Below are positions 43,463 through 50,896 of a stretch of DNA of 50,896 bases, one piece after another. The position numbers and the translations under genes are program-made. The stretch comes from Deltaproteobacteria bacterium (GTDB lineage: Bacteria; Desulfobacterota; Syntrophia; Syntrophales; UBA5619). The first letter of the stretch is position 1; the number at the start of each line of letters is the position of its first letter. Below the pieces are notes generated by a model. The model was not told where the DNA came from. It made no database searches and saw nothing but the letters and a program-made list of their open reading frames with translations. Where the stretch lies: assembly GCA_021817825.1 (NCBI GenBank), contig JAKAFS010000020.1:1-50896 (forward strand). Reading direction: 5' to 3'.

Positions 43463-45201
43463 GGCAGCCCCAGTTCCTTCGCCTTGGCCAGCGTCGGCAG
43501 CCCCTGGGCATCGAGCCCCCGGACGGCGTAGTAGCGTCCTCTCGCCTCCAGAAAGGCCGCCCGGTCGAGAGGCGGAACGGCGATATGCCCTCCCGAGGTG
43601 CCCGGCGAGCGGAAGAAGCGCTCCGGGAGGTCGTCGGCGGCGGCGGCAAAGCCGTTGGCCGCATTCATCATCCGTTCCCGATAGACGATCCGCTCCCCGA
43701 TCCTGAGCAGGTCTTGGGCGGAAACCGGCATCCCGGTCACGGCCCGCAAGGCCCGGGCATACTCTTCGAGAGAAGCGGCAAAAAAAATGAATTTGCAGGT
43801 CGTGAGCGAATCGATCGCGGCGTTCATGTCTTCGGCGATGCGGATGATCCGCGCCTTGCCGCTGAAGCTCATCCGGTCGGTGGCCACGGGTTTCCGGAGA
43901 ATCTCGTGAGAGATGGGATAGGCCCGCAGATGGCAGCCGCCGCGCGTGGAAGTCGCGTAGGCCAGGGCCATTCCGTAGGCCCCGCGCGGGTCGTAGGCGG
44001 GCAGCTCCTGCCCTTTGACGACAATGGCGCATTCGACCCGCCCGCGGGCACCGGCATAGGCGGCGGACCCTCTTCCCAGCTCGGCGCCGATCCCCCGGCC
44101 CCGGCCGATCGCCTCCAGGAGGGAAAGAATCTCGGCAGGGGAGAGTCGCACGCCTTCGATCTCGGCATGACAGGCCAAAGTGGCAGCCGCGGAGATCGTA
44201 TCCATCCCGAGGTCGTTGCAGAGGCGATTCGCCTGGACCGCCAGATCGAGATCCTCGTTCTCCAGAAGGGCGGTGAAATGGGAGAGGGACTCGAATTCCG
44301 GCAAAGGCGTTCCGTCGGCCCCCATCTTCTTGCAGAGGATCGGACAGCCGCGGCAGCCGGTCTTCTTCGGACGGTACCGTTCGCGCAGGGCCGGGGCGTT
44401 GAGCGCAGGCGCCGCCGGAAAGAGGGTCCTACGGAAGTTGGCCGTCGGCATCATCCTTCGGGCGTGCGTCAGATCGTAAAGGGCCGGGGTGCCGAACTCG
44501 GCGATTCCGAATTCGCCGAAAATCGCCGGCGAGGCGGCCAGGAGACGGCGAATGTCCTCGACGGCGTCCGCCAGCTCCTCGGAATCGGCAATGGCGGTCT
44601 TTCCCTGGCCCGAAACGGTGACATATTTGAGCTGCTTGGCGGCAAAGGCGAGCCCCAAGCCGTTGCGGCCCGCCGCAAAATGGCCGTCCACGACGAGATT
44701 TGCGAAGGCGACGCCGCTTTCCGCCGCCGGCCCCGTCACGGCCGCCCCCCCCTTTCCCTTGAGGCGGGCAAAGATCTCGCCGACGGGGAGCCCCACGAGC
44801 GCCGTCGCGTCGGTCACGGCAACCCGATCGCCGTCGATCTCGATGCCGCAGGGACGGGGGGCCCTTCCGGTGACGACGATCCCGTCCCAGCCCGCCTTCT
44901 TCAGGAGAGTCCCGAAACTCCCGCCCACGGAACAGTCGCCCACGGTGCCGGTCAGCGGCGAACGGGACATGAAGGTCATCCGTCCCGACGTCGGCGCCGG
45001 GGTGTCGACGAGCGGACCGGTGAAGAGGAGCAGGGGCATCTCCGGATCGTCCCAAGGACGCGTCACTTCCGGAAAGAGATAATAGCCGGCCATTCCCCGG
45101 CCGCCCAGATTCTCCCGATAGACCTCCGGGGGCGGGCATTCGCTTCCCCTTTCTCCCGTAGTCAGGTTAATCTTCAGTATTTTTCCGCACCACCCGTTCA
45201 T
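43450..45201 (-). CDS. Aldehyde:ferredoxin oxidoreductase family protein (tungstopterin, Fe-S)
   Basis: This 583-residue protein begins MNGWCGKILKINLTTGE as AORs do, with NLGGRGMAGYYLF and TGPLVDTPAPTSGRMTFMSRSPLTG, and DCSVGGSFGTLLKKAGWDGIVVTG for pterin binding. Cys283, Cys286 and Cys290 (TGCRGCPILC) plus a distal Cys in TTCKFIFF would bind the 4Fe-4S cluster. The family oxidises aldehydes or reduces acids with ferredoxin. The overlap with a class II aldolase-like gene suggests that the aldehyde may be an aldol cleavage product. No clear ribosome site was seen at 45201. Confidence 0.9.
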   Translation of the reverse strand: MNGWCGKILKINLTTGERGSECPPPEVYRENLGGRGMAGYYLFPEVTRPWDDPEMPLLLFTGPLVDTPAPTSGRMTFMSRSPLTGTVGDCSVGGSFGTLLKKAGWDGIVVTGRAPRPCGIEIDGDRVAVTDATALVGLPVGEIFARLKGKGGAAVTGPAAESGVAFANLVVDGHFAAGRNGLGLAFAAKQLKYVTVSGQGKTAIADSEELADAVEDIRRLLAASPAIFGEFGIAEFGTPALYDLTHARRMMPTANFRRTLFPAAPALNAPALRERYRPKKTGCRGCPILCKKMGADGTPLPEFESLSHFTALLENEDLDLAVQANRLCNDLGMDTISAAATLACHAEIEGVRLSPAEILSLLEAIGRGRGIGAELGRGSAAYAGARGRVECAIVVKGQELPAYDPRGAYGMALAYATSTRGGCHLRAYPISHEILRKPVATDRMSFSGKARIIRIAEDMNAAIDSLTTCKFIFFAASLEEYARALRAVTGMPVSAQDLLRIGERIVYRERMMNAANGFAAAADDLPERFFRSPGTSGGHIAVPPLDRAAFLEARGRYYAVRGLDAQGLPTLAKAKELGLPWTR

Positions 45202-45344
45202 CGCATCCCCATTGCCCGACTCGGCAGCGAAAGGAACCGCCCTTCGGCTGCCCCATCCCGCCGCTATTCTCTACCGCTAGGGATGAGGTTCGGCGCCATC
45301 CCTCGCGCATCTTATACCATCAAAAGCAAGAAAAAGTATCCGCT

Positions 45345-45764
45345 TCATTCCCCGATGATCTTGACCAACACCCGTTTCTTTCGTCTCCCGTCGAATTCTC
45401 CATAGAAAATCTGCTCCCAGGGACCGAAATCGAGCTTGCCGTTGGTAATCGCCACGACCACTTCGCGGCCCATGATCTGTCTTTTGAGATGGGCGTCCCC
45501 GTTGTCCTCGCCGGTTCGGTTGTGCCGGTAGCGGTCAATGGGTTCGTGAGGGGCGAGCCGCTCCAGCCAGTCGTCATAGTCCTGATGGAGACCAGCTTCG
45601 TCATCGTTGATGAAAACCGCGGCGGTAATGTGCATCGCGTTGACGAGGAGCAGCCCCTCGGCAATCCCGCTTTCCCGCAGGCAGCGTTCCACCTCCGGGG
45701 TGATGTTGACAAAGCCCCTCCGGGAGGGGACGTTGAACCACAGTTCTTTTCGATAGGATTTCAT
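45345..45764 (-). CDS. YjbQ/UPF0047 family protein
   Basis: This 139-residue protein of the secondary thiamine-phosphate synthase family has [47 protein letters not shown] with conserved His/Glu/Asp for metal binding, and [19 protein letters not shown]. The in vivo role is uncertain. ATG 45764 is preferred over the TTG at 45782. It lies 51 bases downstream of the glycerate kinase gene, on the same strand. Confidence 0.92.
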   Translation of the reverse strand: MKSYRKELWFNVPSRRGFVNITPEVERCLRESGIAEGLLLVNAMHITAAVFINDDEAGLHQDYDDWLERLAPHEPIDRYRHNRTGEDNGDAHLKRQIMGREVVVAITNGKLDFGPWEQIFYGEFDGRRKKRVLVKIIGE

Positions 45765-45795
45765 CGCTTCCGAGCTCCTCAAACCAATTCAAAGA

Positions 45796-45822
45796 AAAAT
45801 AGGGTAGCTGTCCCCCTATTTT
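45796..45822. repeat. REP-like hairpin at the end of the glycerate kinase gene
   Basis: AAAATAGGG (45796-45804) pairs with CCCTATTTT (45814-45822). The core GGGGACAGCTACCCTATTTT on the minus strand matches the REP-like unit at 31400-31458. The kinase stop codon lies inside it. On the minus strand the stem ends in a T-rich run (TATTTTTCTTTG), so it can also serve as terminator. Confidence 0.65.
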
Positions 45823-47117
45823 ATGTAAAGCGCCGTCATATCCATGACGTTGGTTCCCGTGGGACCGGTCACGATCAGGTCCCCTGTTTCTTGAAAGAAG
45901 CGGTAAGAATCGTTTCGAGCCAGGCCGGCGGCGATGGAAAGGCCGAGGGACTGCGCCTTTTCCCAGCTTTTCCGGTCCACGATGGCCCCGGCAGCGTCAG
46001 ACCGGCCGTCGATCCCATCCGTCCCTGCACTGAGAAAAACGAACCGCGGGTTGTCCCGGATCTCGCCGAGGGCGGCGAGCGCCATCTCCTGGTTCCGGCC
46101 GCCCCTCCCGTCCCCCCGGAGGGTCACTGTCGTCTCGCCGCCGAAGAGAAGGCAGACCGGCGGGGCAAAGGGCTTCCCCGTCGCCGCGATCTTCTCGCCA
46201 AGGGCCATGATTGCCTTGGCCGCCTTTCGGGCTTCGCCCCGGAGGCGGGAAGTCATGATCCGGGCCGGGATCCCCAGGGCCAGGGCCCGCTCCTCGGCCT
46301 TCCTGAGCAACTGCCCGTTGCTCCCGATGAGAACATGGTCGATCAGCCGATTCGGCGTCTTGGGCGTCTCTGCCAGTTCCCCGGCGAGTCCCTTTTCCAC
46401 GACCTGCCGGACGGTTCCGGGGACCGTCTCCCACAGGCCGTATTTTTTCAGGACCGTCAGGACATCGCCGTAGCCGGAACGGTCGAAAAACAGCGGCGCC
46501 GAGCCGATCGCCTCCAGATCGTCGCCGATGACGTCGGAAATCGCAAGAACGATTCCCCGGGCCTGCGAGAGCCGGCCGAGCCTCCCCCCCTTGACGAGGG
46601 AAAGGTGCTTCCGGACGATATTCATCTCCCCGATGGGAACGCCTCCCGCCAGGAGCGCCTTCGCCAGCGTCTGCATCTCGTCCAGCGTGATCGGCGCCAC
46701 CGGCTTCTCGACAAGGGCCGAACTACCGCCGGAAAGGAGATAGATGAAAAAGTCGTCCGGGGCAAGAGAGGCGATCTTTTCCCGCAGACGGTCGGCCGCC
46801 TGGAGGCTCTTTTCCGAAAGAAGGGGATGGGAGCTTTCCCAAACGTCGATCCCGTCGAGCGCAGCCGCATAAGGGGAAACGATCAGACCGCCCGTGATCC
46901 GGTCGCCCAGCAGGGCCTTGACCGCCCGGGCCGTCTCGACGGCGGCCTTGCCGCTCCCGAAGAGATACACGTTCCGGTAGCGGGCCAGGGGATAGACCTT
47001 GCCCTGAATCGAAAGGACGCCTGCCTCGTAGCGCAGGGCCTCCCGGACCAGGTTCCCGGGGAGCACCGCGGCAAGCGCCTCTTTGAACAGGGTAAGCAGC
47101 TTTTCTCTGTCGGTCAT
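45816..47117 (-). CDS. Glycerate 2-kinase, MOFRL family (GckA/TtuD type)
   Basis: This 433-residue protein has the N-terminal glycerate kinase domain (YLFGSGKAAVETARA, SSHPLLSEKSLQAADRL, YLLSGGSSALVEKP, MNIVRKHLSLVKGGRLG, LAISDVIGDD) and the C-terminal MOFRL domain (LLFGGETTVTLRGDGRGGRNQEMAL, AGTDGIDGRSDAAGA, TGPTGTNVMDM). It phosphorylates D-glycerate to 2-phosphoglycerate in glyoxylate, tartrate or serine-type degradation. ATG 47117 follows GGGAGG. It lies 45 bases downstream of adenine deaminase. The C-terminus ends within a REP-like repeat. Confidence 0.93.
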   Translation of the reverse strand: MTDREKLLTLFKEALAAVLPGNLVREALRYEAGVLSIQGKVYPLARYRNVYLFGSGKAAVETARAVKALLGDRITGGLIVSPYAAALDGIDVWESSHPLLSEKSLQAADRLREKIASLAPDDFFIYLLSGGSSALVEKPVAPITLDEMQTLAKALLAGGVPIGEMNIVRKHLSLVKGGRLGRLSQARGIVLAISDVIGDDLEAIGSAPLFFDRSGYGDVLTVLKKYGLWETVPGTVRQVVEKGLAGELAETPKTPNRLIDHVLIGSNGQLLRKAEERALALGIPARIMTSRLRGEARKAAKAIMALGEKIAATGKPFAPPVCLLFGGETTVTLRGDGRGGRNQEMALAALGEIRDNPRFVFLSAGTDGIDGRSDAAGAIVDRKSWEKAQSLGLSIAAGLARNDSYRFFQETGDLIVTGPTGTNVMDMTALYIK

Positions 47118-47162
47118 CGCGCCTCCCGCAAACACCGGACCGGTCGCTGCATCTTTAGCCTC

Positions 47163-48887
47163 TCACTCCCCGACAAAAAGAGGAACCGGGCAGAAGCGCC
47201 CCACATCGACCAGTCCCCGGTCGGTCAGCTTCAGCTCCGGGATGACCGGCAGGGCGAGAAAGGAAAGGGCCATGAAGGGTTCGGCGAGCGGCGATCCCAA
47301 TTCGGCGGCGGCCCGGCGCAACGCCTTCCACCCCGCGGCGACCTCGGCCAGCGGCCGGTCGGACATGAGGCCGGCGATCGGCAGCGGCAATCCGGCCACC
47401 ACCTTGCCTTTGCACACCGCCGCGAGCCCCCCCTGCATCGCCTCGACGGCCTTGATCGCCCCGTAAAGGTCGTCGTCGTTCCCGCCCACGGCGATGATAT
47501 TGTGCGAATCATGGGCCACCGACGAGGCCAGGGCGCCCTCCTTGAGGCCGAACCCCTGGACAAAGCCGATGCCGATCCGCCCCGTTCCCCGGTGACGCTC
47601 CACCACGGCGAGCTTCAGAATGTCCCGGGAAACGTCGGAAGTCACGACCCCCTTGCGGAGCGTCGGTTCGCAGAAGAGTTGCCGCGTCAAGATCTGGTCG
47701 GGGATCAGGCCGATCACCCGGATTCGCCCCCCGGCCTCGGGAACGGCCAAGGCCTCGGGGCCGAAGGGACGGATATGCATCGCGCCGGCCGGCCCGCAAC
47801 CCCTAGGTCGAGTATCCTCTGAAACCGGCGTTTCGGCGTCGAAAACCTTTTTCCCCCCTTTGATCACGCTGCGCACCCGAACCGGCTTCAGCGACGAAAG
47901 GAGCAGCAGGTCGGCCCGGTATCCGGGGGCCACGGCGCCGACGTCCCGTAGGCCGAAGTATTCGGCCGTGTTCAAGGTGACCATCCGGATCGCTTCGACG
48001 GGTGCCATCCCCCCGGCCATGGCCATGTCGAGCAGGTGGTCCAGATGGCCTCTTTCCAGCAGGTCGTGGGGATGGAGATCGTCGGTGACCAGCAAGCAGC
48101 GGCGGCCGTTCCGGGCATTGACCAGGGGGAGCAGCGTTTTTAAGTTCTTGGCCTGCGTCCCCTCGCGGATCATCAGGTGCATCCCCAGGCGGAGCTTCTC
48201 CCGTGCCTCGGCAAGCCTTGTGCATTCATGATCCGAACCGATGCCGGCGGCGATGTAGGCGTTGAGATCCCGTCCGGTCAGGAAGGGGGCATGTCCGTCC
48301 CGCACCCCGCAGGTTTCGGCGGCCAGTTTCTCCAGCACCGGCTCGCTGCCGTATAGAACGCCCGGGTAGTTCATCATCTCGGCAAGGCCCAGGACCCGTT
48401 TGACCCGGCGCAGCGGCGCCAGATCGGACGCCGAAAGCGACGCCCCCGCGGTCTCCAGGTCCGTTGCCGGAACGCAGGAAGGCAGGAGAAAATAGATATC
48501 GACGGGCAGCCCTTGACTGGACTCAAGCAGGTACCTTATCCCCGCAACGCCCATGATATTGGCGATCTCGTGGGGATCGGCCATGATCGCCGTCGTCCCC
48601 CGGGCAAGAACCGCCCCGGCCAAGGCCGCCGGTGCCAGGAGCGTGCTCTCCAGATGCATGTGGCCGTCCATGAAGCCTGGGCTGATGAAGCAGTCGCGGC
48701 TATCGATCACTCGGGGGCCGTTATAGCGGCCGATACCGGCGATCCTATCGCCGGCAATGGCGACGTCCGCCCTAAGGATCTCGCCGGAAAAGACATTGAC
48801 GACCCGACCGCCCTTCAGAACCAGATCGGGCGCTGTCTCCCCCCGCGCCACCCGGATCACCCGCTTCAATTGTTCAACCCGTTTCAT
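47163..48887 (-). CDS. ade: Adenine deaminase
   Basis: This 574-residue amidohydrolase of the AdeC type converts adenine to hypoxanthine and ammonia. Seen: DLVLKGGRVVNVFSGEI, the metal-binding SPGFMDGHMHLESTLL (His76, His78), MADPHEIANIMGVAGI, GIGSDHECT, CLLVTDDLHPHDLL, and the C-terminal SVAHDSHNIIAVGGND and PELKLTDRGLVDV segments typical of Ade. ATG 48887 with AGGAAG is preferred; the 45 residues upstream are not domain-like. It is followed by glycerate kinase in the same unit. Confidence 0.95.
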   Translation of the reverse strand: MKRVEQLKRVIRVARGETAPDLVLKGGRVVNVFSGEILRADVAIAGDRIAGIGRYNGPRVIDSRDCFISPGFMDGHMHLESTLLAPAALAGAVLARGTTAIMADPHEIANIMGVAGIRYLLESSQGLPVDIYFLLPSCVPATDLETAGASLSASDLAPLRRVKRVLGLAEMMNYPGVLYGSEPVLEKLAAETCGVRDGHAPFLTGRDLNAYIAAGIGSDHECTRLAEAREKLRLGMHLMIREGTQAKNLKTLLPLVNARNGRRCLLVTDDLHPHDLLERGHLDHLLDMAMAGGMAPVEAIRMVTLNTAEYFGLRDVGAVAPGYRADLLLLSSLKPVRVRSVIKGGKKVFDAETPVSEDTRPRGCGPAGAMHIRPFGPEALAVPEAGGRIRVIGLIPDQILTRQLFCEPTLRKGVVTSDVSRDILKLAVVERHRGTGRIGIGFVQGFGLKEGALASSVAHDSHNIIAVGGNDDDLYGAIKAVEAMQGGLAAVCKGKVVAGLPLPIAGLMSDRPLAEVAAGWKALRRAAAELGSPLAEPFMALSFLALPVIPELKLTDRGLVDVGRFCPVPLFVGE

Positions 48888-49196
48888 GCTTCTTCCTGTC
48901 GGCGCCTGATTGCACCCCCCCGCCGCAGCGGTTTCAATGGCGGCAAAATATAGGGGTTCGGGAACGAAAGTCAAATGAATTTCATGGGAACCCGGGGATG
49001 AAAACCGATTCGCCGTTGACAAACGCCTCCCAGCGCGTTAAGGTCCCCTCAAGATCGCGTTAAGGATCATGTTCTTTGCTCCTCGCTGCCGGCAAGAGCC
49101 GGAGACAGTGAGAAAATGATCAGACTGCCGCCAGCGATCCGATCGCCCCGACATCCCGCTTCAGCGCCAACCGAACAGACAGGCAAGGAGATTTTC
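48888..49196. other. Divergent intergenic region between ade and the exonuclease gene
   Basis: This is 309 bases with promoters for both directions. A direct repeat CGCGTTAAGG occurs twice (49034-49043 and 49056-49065 approximately), and the sigma70-like promoter at 49016-49044 overlaps its first copy. No gene is seen; an in-frame ATG at 49116 upstream of the exonuclease is judged non-coding leader. Confidence 0.45.
49016..49044 (+). promoter_or_regulatory. Promoter of the DnaQ-like exonuclease gene
   Basis: TTGACA (49016-49021) is followed after 17 bases by TAAGGT (49039-49044). The -35 box is perfect and the -10 poor. The gene starts 152 bases downstream, leaving a long leader. Confidence 0.45.
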
Positions 49197-49772
49197 ATGC
49201 GGATCGTGACCCGTCCGGAGGAAGAAACCCGCGCCACTGAAGGCCAGCCGGATCTCCTCGCCCGCCACGTGGTCTTCGATACGGAAACCACCGGCCTTTG
49301 GCCCAGGCGCGGCTGCCGGCTCATCGAAATCGGGGCAGTCGCCGTCGAAAAGGGCGTCATCGTCGGGGAATTCACGAGCCTGATCGACGCCGGAGTCCCG
49401 ATCCCGGTCGAAACACAGGCCATTCACGGGATCAGCGAAGAGATGCTCGAAGGCCAGCCGAAGCCTGAAGAACTCCTCCCCCGTTTTGCCGAATTCATTG
49501 CCGACAGCGTCCTTGTGGCCCACAATGCCGCCTTCGACATCGGCTTTCTCCGCCACGAATTCGCCCGCCTGGGCATGTCCCTTCCCCACCGGCACCTCTG
49601 CACCCTGGCGCTGAGTCGGCGCCGCCTTCCCCGTCTTCCCGACCACACCCTGGCCACCGTCTACCAGCATCTCTTTCCCGAGGCCGACTTTCTCCGGCAG
49701 AACCACCGCGCCCTCGACGACGCCCGAATGACGGCGGAAATATGGCTGAAAATGGTGGGAGGTGAACCATAA
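49197..49772 (+). CDS. DnaQ/PolC-type 3'-5' exonuclease (DEDDh)
   Basis: This 191-residue protein is a single RNase T/DnaQ exonuclease domain. Exo I Asp28-x-Glu30 lies in VVFDTETTGLWP, Exo II Asp in LVAHNAAFDIGFLRHEF, and Exo III His and Asp in QNHRALDDARMTAEIW, giving the DEDDh set. The middle block IPVETQAIHGISEEML is typical of PolC-type epsilon-like exonucleases. It works in DNA proofreading or repair, or RNA trimming. AAGGAG before ATG 49197 fixes the start. Confidence 0.92.
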   Translation: MRIVTRPEEETRATEGQPDLLARHVVFDTETTGLWPRRGCRLIEIGAVAVEKGVIVGEFTSLIDAGVPIPVETQAIHGISEEMLEGQPKPEELLPRFAEFIADSVLVAHNAAFDIGFLRHEFARLGMSLPHRHLCTLALSRRRLPRLPDHTLATVYQHLFPEADFLRQNHRALDDARMTAEIWLKMVGGEP

Positions 49773-50095
49773 GCTACCGGTCATCATATTTGAGGTCGTC
49801 GTTCTAGCGCTTTTAGAGCCGTCATTCCCGCGGCTCCATTGTCATTCCCTCTATGTTGAAAAGCAAGTTTCTTTTTCAACAAAGGGGTAAAGTTTCTGTT
49901 CTTTGAAATCGCAATCCTTAAATCAGCCTTCTATGTGCAGACATGCCCGGAGGCAGCTGCATGATCTCAATCAGAGAATAAGGTGTGGGCACGTAACCTG
50001 CGAAATGACAGACATCATCATCAAGATGAGCTGTAGGAGTGACACTACGCTGCCCACGATTCTGCGATTATCGGATTGCATACTAATACTCTTCT
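49773..50095. other. Non-coding region downstream of the IS110-type transposase
   Basis: This is 323 bases between the exonuclease gene and the transposase stop. Nearest 49773 is a remnant of a TCATTCCCGCGG-type intergenic repeat. From about 49890 to 50095 the sequence is probably the end of the insertion element. GTGGGCACG (about 49986-49994) can pair with the GCCCAC at about 50052-50057, and smaller stems lie between. In IS1111-type members of IS110 the downstream non-coding end encodes the bridge RNA, so this is a candidate place. The element boundary was not determined. Confidence 0.4.
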
Positions 50096-50896
50096 CTACG
50101 CTGCCAGGGATGAAACATACCGGCACCGGTTGTTCAAGACGAATCTGATTCGATTGAGCACCTTGCGAGCGATCTTCACGATCGCTTTGGTCTTGAGAGT
50201 TCTTTTACAGAAGTCATGATAAGCCAAGGCCAAGGCCGGGTCCTTTCGAACGGCCACCCAAGAGCATTCGATCAGCAGGGAGCGAAAAACCGGGTTGCAA
50301 CGGCGGGTCATGTCACCCGTGCCTTGTTTCTCTCCACTGGCATGTGTATCCGGGGTGAGCCCCACATATCCGCAGAGTTTGTCGAGCGACGTGAAACGTT
50401 CCAAGTCGACAAGTTCCGTGAGGAAGACCATAGCGCTCAAGGTACTGATGCCCGGGACGGATCTCAGCAGTTGTACGCGATCTCGATACTCGTCGGTGCG
50501 GGATAAAGCGAGAATATCCCGATCCAATTGGGCGAGAATTTGGCGCAAATGGATCAGTTCTGACAGATGCGCTTTCATGGCCAAATGACCGCTTTCACGT
50601 TCCAACTGCAATGTTTCCAGGGAACGGATGAAATTGCGGGACCAACTGCGAAAGATGTCGGGCACGGGAATGCCATAAAAGTGGAGAAGAGATTTGATCT
50701 GATTTTTGCAGCGGGTTTGCTTGCGGACCATGGCCTGGCGGGTCCGGATCAGGCTTCGGTCCTCTACCATTGCCCTGGACGGGACATAGATCCCTTCCAG
50801 TTCTCCATTCCGGAGACCGCGGGCAAGCTTACGGCTGTCGCTTCGGTCGCCTTTGCGGGCCCGCTCCTTGTCTCGGGTTGGAATGTCGGCTGGATT
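50096..50896 (-). mobile_element. IS110-family transposase, C-terminal part (runs off the window)
   Basis: The minus-strand frame is open from the window edge (50896) to a stop at 50096, giving about 266 residues. The first part contains GDRSDSRKLARGLRNGEL, matching the end of the RuvC-like DEDD domain. A helical region follows, then the IS116/IS110/IS902 C-terminal domain: LRSVPGISTLSAMVFLTEL, LDKLCGYVGLTPDTHASGEKQ and RSLLIECSWVAVRKDP with the conserved Ser expected in the Tnp domain. The N-terminal catalytic residues lie outside. It should be an RNA-guided (bridge RNA) recombinase if intact. Confidence 0.9.

Noticed and set aside
43585-45405. 606-residue plus-strand open frame opposite the AOR gene
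   Set aside because: It is an antisense shadow of the AOR-like gene with no start context or domain.
45489-47822. 777-residue plus-strand open frame opposite the kinase and adenine deaminase genes
   Set aside because: It spans three well-supported minus-strand genes and their gaps, rich in Arg/Pro/Gly/His as expected for a GC-rich antisense shadow.

Overview
The window looks like chromosomal DNA from an anaerobic Deltaproteobacterium (Desulfobacterota), most plausibly a Syntrophales/Syntrophus-like organism. This is inferred from gene content: HydE, a tungsten-type aldehyde:ferredoxin oxidoreductase homologue, a TRAP transporter, a single-MCE-domain lipid transport operon, PdxS/PdxT, GlnRS, and two IscR/CymR-like Rrf2 regulators. 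GC is high in the core and visibly lower in the accessory stretch at about 10.7-16.9 kb. No rRNA, tRNA or CRISPR array was seen.

Layout. 1-4342: start of an HtrA-type protease, an FAH-family hydrolase, then a divergent mce operon (permease, a degenerate ATPase-like subunit, MCE protein, lipoprotein). 4398-5335: two small exported cysteine-rich proteins. 5716-8667: a TRAP transporter (DctP-DctQ-DctM) with a terminator between dctP and dctQ. 9129-10699: an AmpH-like serine hydrolase and a SUI1/YciH protein. 10770-16955: an accessory island with all genes on the minus strand. It holds a lipoprotein gene and a DUF4062-ATPase-wHTH gene, each preceded by a copy of a ~350-bp direct repeat, then a PD-(D/E)XK nuclease-like gene bounded by two attC-like hairpins, then an overlapping pair of unknown genes. 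It reads as integron gene cassettes without a visible integrase. 16956-19416: yhbY, pdxT, pdxS and an Rrf2 regulator. 19648-22657: a hotdog thioesterase and a PaeR7I/XhoI-like restriction-modification pair.

22682-34505 is a sulfur and cofactor supercluster on the minus strand. In order of transcription it reads Rrf2 regulator, a 15-codon Met/Cys-rich leader ORF, a terminator, metY, cysK, metX, metW, hydE, nifS, mnmA, nadA, a MOSC protein, cysE and dus. The products make O-acetylserine and O-acetylhomoserine, fix sulfide into Cys and homocysteine, mobilise sulfur by cysteine desulfurase, and use it in tRNA thiolation and Fe-S enzymes. A candidate attenuator sits between the regulator and metY.

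34699-50896: a CDF metal exporter, a 994-residue GAF/PAS/GGDEF diguanylate cyclase with an internal duplication, glnS, an overlapping pair of a di-iron ODP protein and a class III nucleotide cyclase, an AOR-like oxidoreductase overlapping a class II aldolase-like gene, a YjbQ protein, a glycerate kinase, adenine deaminase, a DnaQ-type exonuclease, and the 3' part of an IS110-family transposase at the right edge.

The strongest leads are the integrase-less cassette array with unknown, possibly defensive genes, the Met/Cys leader peptide with terminator, and the ATPase-like mce subunit that lacks a Walker A motif.
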